In this document: positions 32,091-44,679 of the stretch, piece by piece
How positions within the stretch are numbered: position 1 is the stretch's first letter
Layout of the letters: the number at the start of each line of letters is the position of its first letter
The notes under the pieces: model-generated
Database searches by the model: none
What the model saw: the letters and a program-made list of their open reading frames with translations, nothing else
What the model was told of the DNA's origin: nothing
NCBI GenBank assembly: GCA_001939145.1
Contig: LSRX01000371.1
Coordinates: 542,595-606,594 of the forward strand
Direction of reading: 5' to 3'
DNA: 64,000 nt
Source: Symbiodinium microadriaticum
Lineage: Eukaryota > Sar > Dinophyceae > Suessiales > Symbiodiniaceae
Translations under genes and position numbers: made by a program

Positions 32091-32429
32091 GAAGCCTACG
32101 AGCGACCAGCTGCAGCTACAAGTATTGCTCGGCTCCAGCCTCAGCACCAAGGTCCACATGACGAATACTGGCATTCACATGGTGTGGCTGGTTTGCCATC
32201 GCTCGCTCTTCGACGCCGTTGTAGACGTCGATTTTAGGTAAGTCGGGCTGAGGCCGGACTTCCTTGGTGAAACGGCGCGTCTCAAGAGCTTCCCATGCTC
32301 GCGAAGATGACCCTGCCATGCCCTACCGATGCTGACTCTAGATGGTGATCTCGTCTGAGCAGCCACAAGCCAGGAGGATTCGTGTGTCGTAGTGTCGACA
32401 TCTGACCTAAGAGAATCCGCCTCACCTCA

Positions 32430-32770
32430 CCAACGTCTCTGCAATGTGCCCCCGCAAACTCTCGAAACAGCCAGGCAACACAACACTTGGACTCATGGTG
32501 GTCTCGAAACGGAAATAGATCATGTCCTCACCCCAAAACTCTGGCACCGGAACATAGCTGACCTGCGTCGGACTCCCGCACAAGAAGCCACATGCCACAT
32601 GCAGCGATCTCAAACGACATCCTGCCCGCCTGTCGAACGTCCAGCAACTGCAGCAGATCCTGTACAGAATCCATCCGCACCTCGTCGGGGGGGGCTCCCA
32701 GCCGACCCTTGACCCGCATCCTAACGAAGGCCAGAATGGCCTCCAAGAACGACTTGCTGCCGTTGACTTG
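32430..32770 (-). CDS. Tandem-95-like exons
   Basis: About 32490-32560 reads VSYVPVPEFWGEDMIYFRFE, the Y-x-P-x-x-x-F-x-G-x-D strand. About 32610-32770 reads NGSKSFLEAILAFVRMRVKG and SVQDLLQLLDVRQ, the helix before it. The two frames differ, so an intron lies near 32565-32610. Confidence 0.62.
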
Positions 32771-33239
32771 CATTCCTGCTGTGCCCTCTGCGGAGATGTT
32801 GCCAAGCCTTGCTAGTCCCTACGGACACAAGAGGAGGGAGGTGCCACTGGCTCATCCCGGTGTCAACGATAATTTATCCTAACATGCTAGGTGCAGGCTG
32901 TGGAGCTCGGCAGAAGCCGTGAAATGGAACGGGCTTGGAGACTTCCCCTCGATGTAGAAGCGCTCGGCCAAGGGAAGCACGCCATCCTTCTGTTGCTCAA
33001 GCTGCTTCGGACAAAAATCTACAGCAGCGACTAGAGTTCCAGTAGTGGCTCGCCGTGAGTTGAAACTGTCTACGTTCCAGACACAGCAAAAGCCAACCTA
33101 CCACAAGGGCTGGGTTTCTGATATGTGGCGGGGCACCTCATCCACAGCCAAGGACGATCCCCTCAGCGCTACCTTACATAGATGCGGGTTCAGGCTCACT
33201 TTGAAGTGCACGACACGCCTCGCACAAGCCAGGGATGCT

Positions 33240-33470
33240 TGCGCCAGGGTGCAAACATCGACAAGGGGGCGGAGACCGTCATGAGGCAGCTCGACTCGGC
33301 CACCTCCACAACTTCCGGCGCTTGCTGATTCCTGAACAGCACACGCACAACTCTTCGTTCTGAACTACGACTCTCTTTGCCGTTCCGCCTGCGCTCCACT
33401 GCCACGTAGATGGTCTGACTGCACTCGAACCGACTGTTGACCGGACAACCGCAAGGATGGAAGATCAAAG
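33240..33470 (-). CDS. Coding-like exon
   Basis: The frame reads RFECSQTIYVAVERRRNGKE, then RRVVRVLFRNQQAPEVVEVA. Two clear strands separated by a basic loop; N-Q-Q-A-P may be a divergent linker. Confidence 0.52.
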
Positions 33471-34559
33471 AGTGTTGCAAATGATGCCGCCTCAGCGCAA
33501 TCAAAGCCATCTCATGCATAGCAGACTCAGCAAGAGCATCCCAGGCCCCACATGAATTGAAACAGAATTTCGTCCAAGTATCAGTAGCTTGAAACTGGGC
33601 GTGCGGAGATGCAGGATTTTGTAGCCCCTTTCTGTCGACTCCCAAGACTCAACCTGCTCTGCCGAGTGCTCGGGCATGTCTGGAGCACAGGATCCGCCAA
33701 GGCCACCTTGCACTGGCCGAGATGCGCAGTCCTGACAGGAAGCGCACGTCCCGCCCGGTACGGAGGCTGTGCTTTCAGCACTTAACCTTGGGAAGGGAGA
33801 AACACGGCTGAACGGTCCCACAGTGGAGCTCTCCTCGAAGAGGACAGCAGCACAGGCCAGGGGATCCACAACGAAGGTCGTCCTTGCGGTGCACGCATGG
33901 TGCCTACTGGAGCGAGCCACCACCGACACACAGGCTTTTTGGATCTCTGCTGATCATTGAGGGCTGCAGCCAGGCATCAAATGGTAGACAACCTCGGGCG
34001 ACATCGCACCTGCCCCATCCTCCACGTTCCAGCCGCAGCCCAAAGAATTCAGGTCGTGCTCAGTGGAAGCTGTGGCTGCAACGGATGCCGTGGCCTGCGA
34101 AATGACCTGCAAGTTCTGTCTGCTTCAACATTTGCAAGATCTTTCCGCACACTTGATCCGCATCATGCGGCCTGCAAAGATGTCGGGGGCAGCTGGACAT
34201 TGATGACTATTCCCTCTTCTCGGACAAACTCCCCATCTCCTTATATATCCGTCGCTGCGGTACAACAAACTCCACAAACGTATATCAGGGAGCTCATCAG
34301 CCAGAAGCCATGGGACGGATCAGAACCTTCATGAGAGCAGCTCCTTCAAATTCTTCCGGTGCGGTATAGCTAAGATTGCCGAGTGCTGCTTCGACGGACC
34401 TCGAGGACCACACTCTCGGACAATGCAAGCTGAACATGATGGAGGACTGTCGTGGAAAAAAAGGTGCCAGCAAGCTACACCGCCATCCCATAGAAGGAGA
34501 GCTTGGAAGCAGGCCGTCCCTCCAAGGTGGTCGGAGTCAGGTCTCCCTGGCCCAAGGAA

Positions 34560-34720
34560 CCTGACAGTGACAGCCACCACCACGTCTACTGATCTCTGCA
34601 GAAGCCGCAGCTTGGCGGCCGTAGTCTGGCTTGACCGGCGGAAAGTCGAAGGTGACATTCACACGGCCACCCCAGTCTCGCCAAGCAGATCGAAGGATGC
34701 CTCCAAGACCCCAAGAAACA
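34560..34720 (-). CDS. Coding-like exon
   Basis: One minus frame reads AWRDWGGRVNVTFDFPPVKP, then DYGRQAAASAEIS. Strand-rich with a sequon. No domain is named. Confidence 0.45.
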
Positions 34721-35099
34721 GGTTCAGGCTTGGATTTTCGTCTGACGTTCGTGTTGGTTCATGCTCAGACAAGGCACCAAGAGTCCCAGCCGGTTCAACT
34801 GAGACTTCCACAAACAGCTCTCCAAACGAGTCGTCCTGTGTTGCAAGAGAAATTGCAGCACCACAGGCAGCAAGACCAGACGCCGGTCCTGCAGAACGAA
34901 AGGGCCCTCGTTCTGAGAGGTGGCCAGAAGCTGCGGCATGCCCGCCAGCACGTGGACATCCTCGCAGGGTGCTCGGTAGCTTGGCACATGCGTTGCCAAA
35001 GCCCCGCCTCGTCCCTGGACTTGATCAGCACGGGTGAGTTGGCGTCTCGAACCTGATTCAGCCCAGAGATGCGCAGAAGCTAAATGACCTCAAGATATC

Positions 35100-36330
35100 A
35101 AGTTGGGAGCAGTGTCGGAAAATCAGAGTCCACATGTAAGTCAAGGGGCGTCGAGTTGCACCTCGAAGGTGGCGTTGTGCGTCGTGGCACGCAGCCAGTG
35201 CCATGGCTGTAGCCACATCTCTCTCTCCCTCACTTCGGCAAAGCCCATACCAGAACGAGGGGTCAGGCTGCAGATACCTTGGTGCAAAGGGCGTCACTGC
35301 TTCCTGAGATTGTGCGAGCAAGGCGACCCTCAAACGGGCCGTGGCACTGAGCACAGAGACGTTCTCAAAGTTCGTGCAGTTGCCTCAGCCGGTGCTACCT
35401 ACTGTATGATGACGCGTCTCACAGCTTGTTGGTGTCCAGTTGCTCGTATTGCTCCCATTGGTTTCGTTCCGCTCTGTGCAGTTCGGAAAGTCAATGTAGC
35501 AGTGGTCCAAGTGCAGAGGCATCAGCGGCTCCTGGACCGAAGCTGACATCACACTAAGAGAATCGTTCGAGTGAGGTCGTGCCTTCTCTGGACGAGCGAT
35601 TTCCTCAACCTCCACATCCCAGACCGGAATCGTGGACTTTTTGTAGGGGTTTCGCTCGAGATCGGTGGGTTCAACCTCAAGCCAACCAGGACGAGACAAG
35701 CGCAGGACTGGGCGCGATTGGGCACGATGTGTAAACCTGCCCCAAGCTTCTCATAATGATGCAAGCAGGACACTACGGTGAAGACAACATCACCGGGTGC
35801 CAGCCCGGCGAAATTTCTTGGAATGTTTGTAGGCACACCTGTAACGTCAAAGATGAATGTCGTTGATTGATCCTGGGCTTGCAGCTCCTGTTGCTGCGAC
35901 AGTCGCCGCTCTCAATCAAACCACTTTGCTGGCTGCCAGTGCACGGAGCATTTGGCTGCAGGCTAGCATCCGTGAAGGAGTTAGGCTCAATCCATATCGT
36001 GTAGGTCTTTCCAATCCTGACGACTTGCTTGACACCCCACGGATGGACACCGCCGCAGTTCCCCATGTCGCCAACAATCCCAAAGCTGCCGAGTCACAGA
36101 AGCGTTTTGTTGAGAGTCACCTGGCGAACGGCATCTGCCGGACCAGCAGGCTCAGTGATGATTTTTGAGGGAAAAATAAAGTCTTCACTCAGCGCAAGGT
36201 TAAACCAGAATGGACTGCCCAGGCAAGTTGCCAACAAAACTCGCGCTCTGGGCTTGAAAACAAATTTGTCAAAGGCATGCCAAGGAGCAGAGAGGACTGA
36301 GTCACTGATGCTGAGATGCATGGGCGTTGT
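35100..36330 (-). CDS. Series of coding-like exons
   Basis: From high to low coordinate: 36150-36330 (LATCLGSPFWFNLALSEDFI, then FPSKIITEPAGPADAVRQVT); 35950-36065 (MGNCGGVHPWGVKQVVRIGK, then TYTIWIEPNSFTDASLQ); 35780-35860 (NIPRNFAGLAPGDVVFTVVS); 35150-35230 (THNATFEVQLDAP). Strand-like and mostly cysteine-poor. They fall in different frames and must be spliced. They lie between the propeller and the large repeat exon and probably belong to the giant locus. Confidence 0.45.
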
Positions 36331-37074
36331 GACATCGCTCTCGGCAGTGAACGGAATCACGATATGGTCAGTGTTCATGTCGAGGCTGCCTCGGGTTCCG
36401 CTGTTCAGAAAGTGTGGAGACGAAGCCTGGGAGCACGAGCTCAAAAGCAGCAGCTTCCAGTGCTGTGACGGTCTGACGAGTTGCCATTTGTGTGGAGGGT
36501 GGTGAAGTAAATCTCGTGTGGACCCGCAATCTGTGCGGAGCGTACCATAAGGCTGGCAGGCCAGGCAAATCTCTGCCGTGCAGTGCGCTTGCATGAACAA
36601 TGCGACATCTTGGCAACGTGGTCAATCATGCAGGGGTGACTCTGCATCAACCGGAACGACGAGCTCGCCTCGGGTCTAGCAGGAGCAACTCCAGCTCTGT
36701 GATACGCTCCCCCTCTTTTTTCGCAAAGGGGCAGGCCAGATCTGCTCGGTAGATTGTTGAAAGTTGGAGATTCACGCGCTGCGGTAGAAAGCGGCTTTAA
36801 GGAAAGTGCATGTTCTCATATAAGTTCTCCCTCTCTCCTCTTCCCTTATACCTTTGCTGAGCACGACCTCTCCATGAGAAGATACAGCAGAAAGTGAAGT
36901 AGAGATGTGTACATGATGCGCGTGCACTCGCAAAGCCTCTGGACAATCATGCATTTCCGTCTGGCTGAGCCGCTTAGGTTGCATGCGTTGCAGCCCGGGG
37001 GGTAAACCAACACCTGCTTCTGCGAAGCCGCCGAAGATGCAGACATGTAGAAGCAAACACGACCCCAGTAAGCC

Positions 37075-37195
37075 AGAGACATACATAGATGTACAGTGGC
37101 ATAGATGCACACATGCATGCTTGCATACATGCATATACACACACATGCACACATGCATGCACACACATAGACACACATAAATACCCACCCGCCTA
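37075..37195. repeat. CA/CATG-rich microsatellite
   Basis: Imperfect runs of ACACATGCATGC and ATACACACACATG units on the plus strand, about 120 bases, in an intron or spacer. Minus-strand frames rich in C, V, H and M over it are artefacts of the repeat. Confidence 0.85.
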
Positions 37196-37699
37196 GGTAC
37201 CTAAGACATGCTTACATACACACAGACAGCACAACTGCGCATGAACGCGAGCGAAACTCGGCTGCATAAGCATGCATGAACCCTGTTTTGTGTGATCTGT
37301 GAGTTTCAACCCTCTCTCTACTTGAAGGGTAAGATGCCGTCACACTGATAGCAGGAGGTCGCTTCCCGATAAGCTCCTATGTTCATGTCTGAACGACTGG
37401 AAAGTGAAGCAATCCATACCAAGCACCAGCTGCAGCATTCCAAAGCTATACGCTGCACATCCTTGTCTCCTTTCAGTATGAAATGAAAAATTATGAGATG
37501 TTTTTGCCTAGCTGTTGTTTCTGTTCCGCACATGCAGATAACACCGCAGAGAAGGCAGAAAAGCTCTCGCAAATCTTTTTGAGGTGCCGGCTCCGCTGCG
37601 GGAACTTTTTGTGAGACAGTCTTCGCACTCTCTAGCAAAGTCTCGGGCAGAAGACAAGGAAGGACTGCGCCAGCCCAAGTTTCCGACGTAATTTGATGC

Positions 37700-38780
37700 T
37701 TCTTTTGAATGCCGCGGCCGAGGAGCTGGAGCCTCAGCACTTCGCGATGGAGCGAAGGCAAACTTGGACTTGTCCAGGTGTCACCGAAATCGCCGTCGGC
37801 AATGCCGTAACCACCTGTCAAAATGATCACGCTTCTCTCCAAAAGTACCGCTCGATGGCAATATCTGGGTTGCCATCCAGGGTCTGGCAAGTTCTTCCAG
37901 CAGATGTCTCGTCTCGAGTGGGACACTACAACCTTCCAGACTTGATTCAGGTGCTTATTGCCATCGAAACCTCCAAGCAACAAGAAGCTGTCATTTTGAA
38001 GCGGGACGAGGGCTGCGCCGCTCAACGGTAGAGGACTTATTCCTTCCCATGTCAGCTCCGACCAAGTCGAACCAACGTCCGTACTCAACCACACATCGGC
38101 AAAGTACGTGTCTTCCCCTCTGCCACCAGCCAGCAGCAGGAATCCAGAACTTGTAGCTGCAGCAGCAGTTGCTGCACGAGGAGCAAATGGTGTGTTTGAT
38201 GCAGCCTGCTCCCAAGTCTCGCCCCCGTCTGGGCTTCGCCACACATCGTTGAAGTACCGCCTCAACCCGACGCCCCCCAGGAGAACCAAGACCTCCGTCC
38301 CTGCAACATCCATGGCGATTAGTGAATGGCCATAGCGAGCAAGCCAGGGCCCCTCTCGCAAGTGCACCCATGTGCGGCCTGCAGAATCGTCGCTCCTCCA
38401 CACATCCCGGTGCAGGCCGCGTCCACCTGTGCCACCGACCACCAGTGCACGGCCGCTCTTGAGACCTGCAGCTGCAAGCCCGCCTCGAGCTGGCCAGGGA
38501 GCGCTTGCTGTGCTGCACTCCCACGTGGCTCCAGCATCGCTGCTGTGCCACACGTCTTGCATCACGCGGCCACGTGAAACGCCTCCTAGAATCAGCGTGC
38601 GGACGACGGGCGAAAGGTCGTCTCTGACAAGAATCAATGCATGATCACATCGGGCATGCCACTGCACTGGTGCAAGTGTCGCGGCCCATCGCGAGCCCAG
38701 CGCCAGCTCGGAGCCATCGCACCCATCCATTGCCGGGTTCCATAGGACGAAAGCTTGAGAAACTGTGGGCTGTGGGTGGG
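37700..38780 (-). CDS. Kelch-like beta-propeller exon
   Basis: A frame of which about 350 codons look real. Six blades each carry a hydrophobic strand ending in G-G, then D-V-W or a variant, then T-W: LILGGVSRGRVMQDVWHSSD; ALVVGGTGGRGLHRDVWRSD; LVLLGGVGLRRYFNDVWRSP; LLLAGGRGEDTYFADVWLST; FLLLGGFDGNKHLNQVWKVV; VIILTGGYGIADGDFGDTWT. Kelch propellers bind proteins or sugars and the galactose-oxidase type is secreted. No copper-ligand set can be claimed. Below about 37700 the frame turns into hydrophobic, cysteine-rich sequence and is read here as intron. It may be a module of the giant protein or a separate gene. Confidence 0.78.
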
Positions 38781-39584
38781 GCTGTGGCACCCCAGCCGTT
38801 TGGAAGAAAGAATCTGAACAGAAGTCCTTTATTCACCGAGCGGCTCATGAAGAGTTTGAAGCTGTGAATTTGGAGACCCTGCAGGTCGGTGCCTGGCCCG
38901 TGCCACGTGTCCTCAAGTGTCCTCACCTCACCTCACCGGACTCACCGGAACCGGCCTGAAGGAGGCTCCGTGGCCACCAGAATCGGCTCCGTGGCGTCTT
39001 GGAACGGCGTCGCTGCCACCAGAAAGCGAAAGTCATCGCCTCAGCCCGTCCCCGCGTGCTGGCTTCAGACTACCATGCTGCTTGCAACGGGCACTGCTGC
39101 CTGACTATCAGAATTTGGCAGCAAGGGGAACTTGGAATTTAATCGTTCTCTAGAAGGTACTCTGCTTCTCCTCCGGCACGCTCCCCTGGAGCATCTCAAG
39201 CCGTGCAGGACCCATCTTCACTTGCTCTCGCAACTCCCAGCCCAGAGGCTCGCGTCACACCCCTCTCACGCTGAGGCCGTGACCGACTAGGCCTGGAAAA
39301 GGCGTGGCGGCCAGATCTTGAATTATCCCAGGTTCCACCTGCAAGCAATGGTAGTTGCCAGCCGTCCTTGGCAATAGACTTCAATTCTGCCAAATGGCAA
39401 ACGAGTCGGTCTTGGAAGGCCGAGTAGCATGTCTTGGTCTGGAAATCGAACCAGCACCGTGGTGCCGGTTATATAGACCCAGGGCACTGTGCCGTTTTGA
39501 GCCTTCGGGCTTTCTTGAGCTTCACTGCGTTGGGAGCAGGAGACTTACAAAGCGGCTTGAAAAGCTTCAGGACCCGTTACCAAC

Positions 39585-39725
39585 TTGGAAGCTGGCATAG
39601 GCAGTTGGCAGCTCCACCGGAATAGAAAGAACAGTGTCATCCGCAGTGCTACACAATCCATCGTCCCCTGCATCCACCAAGCGAACTTCGCTGCCAGGCA
39701 CAATCCTCAGAGAATGCAGGTTGAC
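39585..39725 (-). CDS. Exon downstream of the SbsA-like Ig domain
   Basis: The frame reads LRIVPGSEVRLVDAGDDGLC, then STADDTVLSIPVELPTAYAS. An acidic D-A-G-D-D-G loop between two strands suggests a calcium site. It continues the domain at 39.75-39.93 kb. Confidence 0.55.
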
Positions 39726-39774
39726 AAAACATCATAAATGCCCTGGGGTCGGTGCAGTCTCCGTGAAAACTTAC

Positions 39775-39930
39775 TGATTGAGCTTGGTAACTGGATCCTC
39801 TCGCTGAAAACGAGCGAGATCCTCTGCGTGGTGCTGACGGCCAGGCTGCTGGACAGGGCCGGAACGCTGCTTACCATTCGAGGAGCTACGGTATCAAACT
39901 CCTCGGCTGCAGCAGGCAGCGGCCGATCCA
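39775..39930 (-). CDS. SbsA-like Ig domain exon
   Basis: The frame reads FDTVAPRMVSSVPALSSSLA, then VSTTQRISLVFSERIQL. D-T-x-A-P-x-x-x-x-x-x-P-A, then I-x-L-x-F-S-E-x-I is the signature of the bacterial-type Ig fold first named in S-layer protein SbsA (PF13205). Such domains are found in large secreted proteins. It stands just N-terminal to the propeller. Confidence 0.65.
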
Positions 39931-39979
39931 AACATCCCCATCCACCATTCAACACTAGAAGCTCTTTCAATAGCTCTGC

Positions 39980-41460
39980 TGCAGCGCTGCACTACAAGTT
40001 CGAAGCCAATGCATGGTCTCAGAAGTGTGGGAGCCACGGCACATTCCCAAAGATCATAGACAGATCGGAGGACAGTGACACACACTCCTCTGTGTATCCG
40101 AATGACTGAAGGGTGTACCACATGCCTTAGGACCAGCAGCTCCAAGCCAGTAGTCAAGCTTCACCAGGTATTACATGGTGCAGCAGAGCGGCCGCCAACA
40201 TAAAACTGTACCTGTGCAGCAGTGAGCAGCCTGACCACCTCTACAGCAGCTCACCAACTTCGAGTCAACACTTTGTCGGCCAGTAGCATAGATCTCGTCA
40301 GGCTTCACCTCCCCCACTTTCCCTTGCAGTCTCAGTGATCGCGCATAAAGGCCGGGTGACTTCCTCAGCTCACCCCCATTTTGCGCTTATCTGCTGCAAC
40401 CACCCGGGTCGGCGACCACAGCGACCGAGGCCAGCACACGTGCAAACCGATCCAGCTCCCGGGCACATTGCTGTCACTCCACCAGCACGTCCCCGTACTG
40501 GCCGAGATAAATGCACGTCATCGCTTCACCGACATGTAGCACAACCAGTCTTATGTTGCTGGACAACCTGGTGCTATCCCCGCTCGCCCCGCACCTGCTA
40601 CAGTAAGCAAATGACTTCAGCAGTGTCACACAAAGCCTGCTTGAGTAGAATAAACTCATACGTTTTGGTTCCTTTCATGGCTACGCTGGAAGCTGGAGAC
40701 TGACGAGACTTGGGTGTCCACGAAACGTTGTGATCGGAGCGGATGGCACGTGCAGAAGTTAACTGGGTGCCAGCTCTTCGAGGCCTCTGGGCTCGTCTCG
40801 GCCGTGGCCTTATCGAATTGTGTAACTTTGCTGGACGTTGTGAGGAACAAGAGGAATCCTGCTTCTTGGGCAGCCTGGGCTTAGTGACTTAGCCACCCCA
40901 GGCTGGGGCAGAATTTCATGACATGACACTTATGACATGACAATGCCGGCTTTCTCGAGGCATGCTTCTCCATTCCCCCGGCCTCTGATCGAAAGCCAAG
41001 TTCGCCTCGAACTCACTGAACTCCTGGCACAACGACATGTTGGACTCTTCCGCTTGAGCACAGACAACTTTTTTCCGCGTCCTGCCAGGTGGAGGTATTT
41101 GCTTCACTGCTCGATGCAGGTGTCCCCTGCATCAGATCTGTCGTGCAGTCACTCGACAGGAAGAACCTCGGGAAGCGCGAAGAGCCCGAGCGGCAGGCGC
41201 CAATCGCCCTTTTGCCCCTTCAAGCTGTGCCAAAGCCCCTGATGGCACTGAGCGCCGGGCTGCAGCTCGCACACATACCAACCCCCAGGCTGACCGACTT
41301 CATCGCTGATGTTCCCCGAAGTCAGGCGCCAACCCAGTGGCGTTGAGCTTGCGAGGCCTGAACGAACCGAGGGCTCCGCTCTTCCGTGAACTTTACGAAC
41401 GTCGGAAACCCTGGCCTGTCCGAAAGGTGAAGTCCTTCGCCAAGACACCAGGGAAGTCGA
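39980..41460. other. Intronic stretch, no clear exon
   Basis: About 1.5 kb without a frame that carries repeat motifs on either strand. A frame near 41180-41330 has LTSGNISDEVGQPGGWYVCE, which may be a small exon. Confidence 0.35.
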
Positions 41461-41489
41461 CGCCTGCTCAGCTTCGCTCCCCTAGGCCT

Positions 41490-41710
41490 AGGCCACCCCT
41501 TCCTTTGTGGGCCCAGCGACCTGAAATGTCGCGGATGGCTCCCGGCGGAATCACAAACTGGTGGAGGTTCAGTCCGCGGAGGCGCTCGGAGTGCTTGATC
41601 AAAACCAGGTGCTTATTGAAAGATACTGAGAAAGCATCGTGAACCGATATGTCTATCACGCGGTCATCCATATTCCCAACCTGCACGCTGCTGATGACAA
41701 CTTGCAACAT
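41490..41710 (-). CDS. Tandem-95-like exon
   Basis: The frame reads LQVVISSVQVGNMDDRVIDI, then SVHDAFSVSFNKHLVLI. V-I-D-I-S-V-H-D-A-F-S-V-S-F gives paired strands, and N-M-D-D-R-V may stand for the linker. Confidence 0.5.
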
Positions 41711-42319
41711 TTCAATGAGAGATAAGGATGAATGCTATCTAAGCAGCGGCGCCGCACAGATTGTCAGCTCCGCAGTCCTGACCAAAGGTTTTGCAGGCGG
41801 AGAGAGGACTCGCCGGCTATGCAACATGCATCTAAGCTTCCACGATATGAAAGTATCCCTCGCCGGCTTGCACCCAATCATTGAACGTTAGAAGCACCTC
41901 ACTTGCAGCTCCGGGCACAAAGCTATCAAACATTTACCCGGGTCATTCAGGCATCCTCGCGACGGACACAGCCACTGTGGAAACTGCACTAGGCCCATGC
42001 ATGCCTCCACAAATTGAGCCTGGCAACTTGGAAGTCTGATGTGCTCACTTCTGTCGACCCATTGGCGGGCACGGTCGACATGAGGTAGGGTCCGGTGGAG
42101 AGCGCTGGTGCCTGGGACTTGCACGGCCGAACGCCCTCCTATCTATTTCATTCTGATTCTATGCGAAAACCCTATGAAACGAAAGCAATCTATCCCAGCT
42201 GGAAGCTGCCAAATGGCAGTGACCGGAGTGTCCCACGGGATGTGCACCTCCAACTGGTCCAGGCATGTCTGCATCGTTGCAAAAGAGGCATGCAGGTTGA
42301 GCCTGTCCAGGGATTGCTG

Positions 42320-42715
42320 CCGCACGTCAACTCTGGAACTTGCACTGTGATTTTTTGAAGTCCCCAATGGGACCTGGTTCGCGGGGCGAGGGACGCACTG
42401 AAAATAGACACGTCCTGTTGGATTACCTGCTCGTTGGCATTCGCTCGGCTTACCAACTCCGCAGTGGTGCAGTGAACTGGCAGTGGCATGGCGAAGGTCA
42501 GGCCATCTGCCAAGCTCAAATTCAACTCGAAGTAGGTTGGCGAGTCCAGTTCCACCGGCCAAGGGTGCGTGCTTTCATCCGCTTCAAGCTGCAAGACGGT
42601 GCTCAGTGTCATGTTCGCTCCCTGCAAGACTTCCACCGCACCAGCAGCTGAAGACTTCGTTGCTACCAACTGCAAGGCTGGCGATACTGGCATAGTAACA
42701 TTGACCATCTCCATG
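42320..42715 (-). CDS. Tandem-95-like exon
   Basis: The frame reads EMVNVTMPVSPALQLVATKS, then NMTLSTVLQLEADESTHPWP and SPTYFELNLSLADGLTFAMP, ending KITVQVPE. Strand-loop alternation with a P-V-S-P-A linker equivalent and two sequons. The sequence below 42.32 kb in this frame is intron. Confidence 0.55.
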
Positions 42716-43339
42716 GGCTCTTCTGCCTGGAGGCTGCACCGTAGCGGCACCGACGACGCACACGCAACAAAGGCCCCGGCCAGGCCTCAGAGGGCAGCAC
42801 CACCAGGTCCATGGTTCCCAAGATCAGATCCCGTGGATCATCCGCAGACCTTGCGTCGAAGCGGCAAGCAGCCAAGCCCCGAACTGCCTGGAGTTAAGGC
42901 TGCTAAGGCCACCGAGAGGCAAGTATGCACGTATGTAGAGGCTGACTCTTGCTTCGGTCCCGAAAGGCTCCTCCTGTGCTCAAGAGAATGCTTGCAGCTG
43001 CAGCAGGCTTGTAGCTCAGCACAGCAGCCCCGGCAAGTGGCTGCGCCCAGGTCTATACAGTCTGCGTCCCCTCCTGACCAGCATCTGACAACCATCGATA
43101 GCACAAGTGCGGAAGCGTCGCATTGATCTCGGAGAGTTTGCCTAGGTTTCTATGTTTTACGAGAGCACACCAAGCGAGTTTCTGCCCAGAAGCCATGGAG
43201 AAACACTGCAGCCCCACCTGAAAATAGCATCTCACGTCTTCAAACTGGCTTCGCTTCAGGAACTATATTTGGAAGACCCCAGCCGTGAAACTACCTGGCC
43301 TGCGCGATGGGTATCCGCCAGCACACAGTCATTATCTGC

Positions 43340-43590
43340 TGCCGATCCGTTGAGGAATAAGTACCCGCGTCCTCCAGCCGCCTCAGCTCAAGTAGCGAAG
43401 CACTTAGATCTGCGAGTTGGCCCGGATTGAAGAGGAACAACACGACACGAGAGACAAGATGGACAAAAGGCCGCCGGTCCTTTGCTTTTACCGCTGAGGG
43501 CTCAACTGTAGCATGAAGCGGCCCCAGCACCACCTCCACAGTAACTGAATCACAGTCTTCCTGTGGACGCTGTCGCAGCGTGTCCACCGT
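43340..43590 (-). CDS. Tandem-95-like exon
   Basis: The frame reads CDSVTVEVVLGPLHATVEPS, then LFLFNPGQLADLSASLLELR. The V-x-V-x-L-G-x-L-x-A strand pair and the L-A-D-L-x-A-x-L-x-x-L-R helix are in canonical order. Confidence 0.62.
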
Positions 43591-43969
43591 CTGAACCTCG
43601 GACTCACACAGCTTGCGGTCCTGGCCCTGTTGGCTCACTGCAAGGAATGGAGTGCAGCAACGGTGCCCCCAGCAGCTAAAACTGCACCCGTGTCAAGAAA
43701 TATGTGGTGCCGAGCAACCAGTAGGGCATTTATATATGCGGCACTCTTGGATTCTTGGTAACCAGATGCCATGGCATAGATAAGCATGTATTCGCCAACT
43801 TTGCGTACATCCTAGGCGTGCCATGGCTTGCCAGATGCTCGGAAACAAGCCGCTCCGGCCTCACGCATGTATCTTTCCTTGGCCGGGGATCGGTCCCATT
43901 GATCTCCAGCTCGTCAGCGATCTTCATATAAGCCTTTCGACATTCATTGCCGGCTGAAACGTGGCTGCA

Positions 43970-44110
43970 ATGGCCTTTTGCCCACAAGACCCACAAACAT
44001 CTCTATAATATCAAGCCGAGCCACATTGCACGTCACGGGTGGCTCCACATAGATAGGCACCTTCGTGTTTTTGCACAAGCTACATTCAAGCGAAGAGCGT
44101 TGCCAGTTCA
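43970..44110 (-). CDS. Possible exon
   Basis: The frame reads ECSLCKNTKVPIYVEPPVTC, then NVARLDIIEMF. V-P-I-Y-V-E-P-P-V-T-C could be a terminal strand and linker. Weak. Confidence 0.33.
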
Positions 44111-44394
44111 TCATGTCAGTGCAGGCGCCTCCGTAACGTTGGCATGCATGGAGTCCACAAGCTTGGACGTCACCCGCAGGAATGCGGAGCCTGTGAATCC
44201 TGGGAAGGGCTTGAAGCGAATCACCTGGCAAGCACCACTCCGCTGACTCCAAAACAAAGCATGGCTTTATCGAGAGCCTGAAGAGCAACATTGAGGTTTC
44301 GAAGGGTAGCACGAAGGGCCAGAAAAGTCCGAAGGCCAGCCCCGAAGCGGTGTTGCACATCCTGGGATGCATGAGCAATACGGTGCATAACAGC

Positions 44395-44440
44395 AAGATG
44401 GAACAAGCAGCTACTGGCCCCACTGGCCCCACTGGTCCCA
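44395..44440. repeat. Nonamer repeat ACTGGCCCC
   Basis: Three near-perfect copies of ACTGGCCCC/ACTGGTCCC in tandem. Opens a short G-P-V repeat on the minus strand. Intronic or spacer. Confidence 0.6.
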
Positions 44441-44679
44441 TCAGCCCAGCTGCCGCTATGGCTTCCTCTGGCAAAAACTTGTTGTTGTATTGAGCAAGCT
44501 CCACCTCACCCCCATATGGAACGGAGACATTGCCTGAGTGCCAGCAAACACATTCAAAAGGTTCAAACCAAATGAGAAGCTTCAGCAACTGCCTCCAAGC
44601 AGCATTCATATATTCTGCCTTCGTTCTGGTCGGCTGGGATCAGTTGCACCCCCAGCCCGCCAGCACGTGTCACGGGATC

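Noticed and set aside
37075-37195. Cysteine- and histidine-rich minus frames, resembling a small metal-binding protein
   Set aside because: All derive from the ACATGC/CA microsatellite. Three frames are open together, as expected from a repeat.
37318-37690. Hydrophobic cysteine-rich end of the propeller frame as a membrane anchor
   Set aside because: It begins after the sixth blade with an abrupt change of composition and no basic stop-transfer motif. Reading through into intron is simpler.
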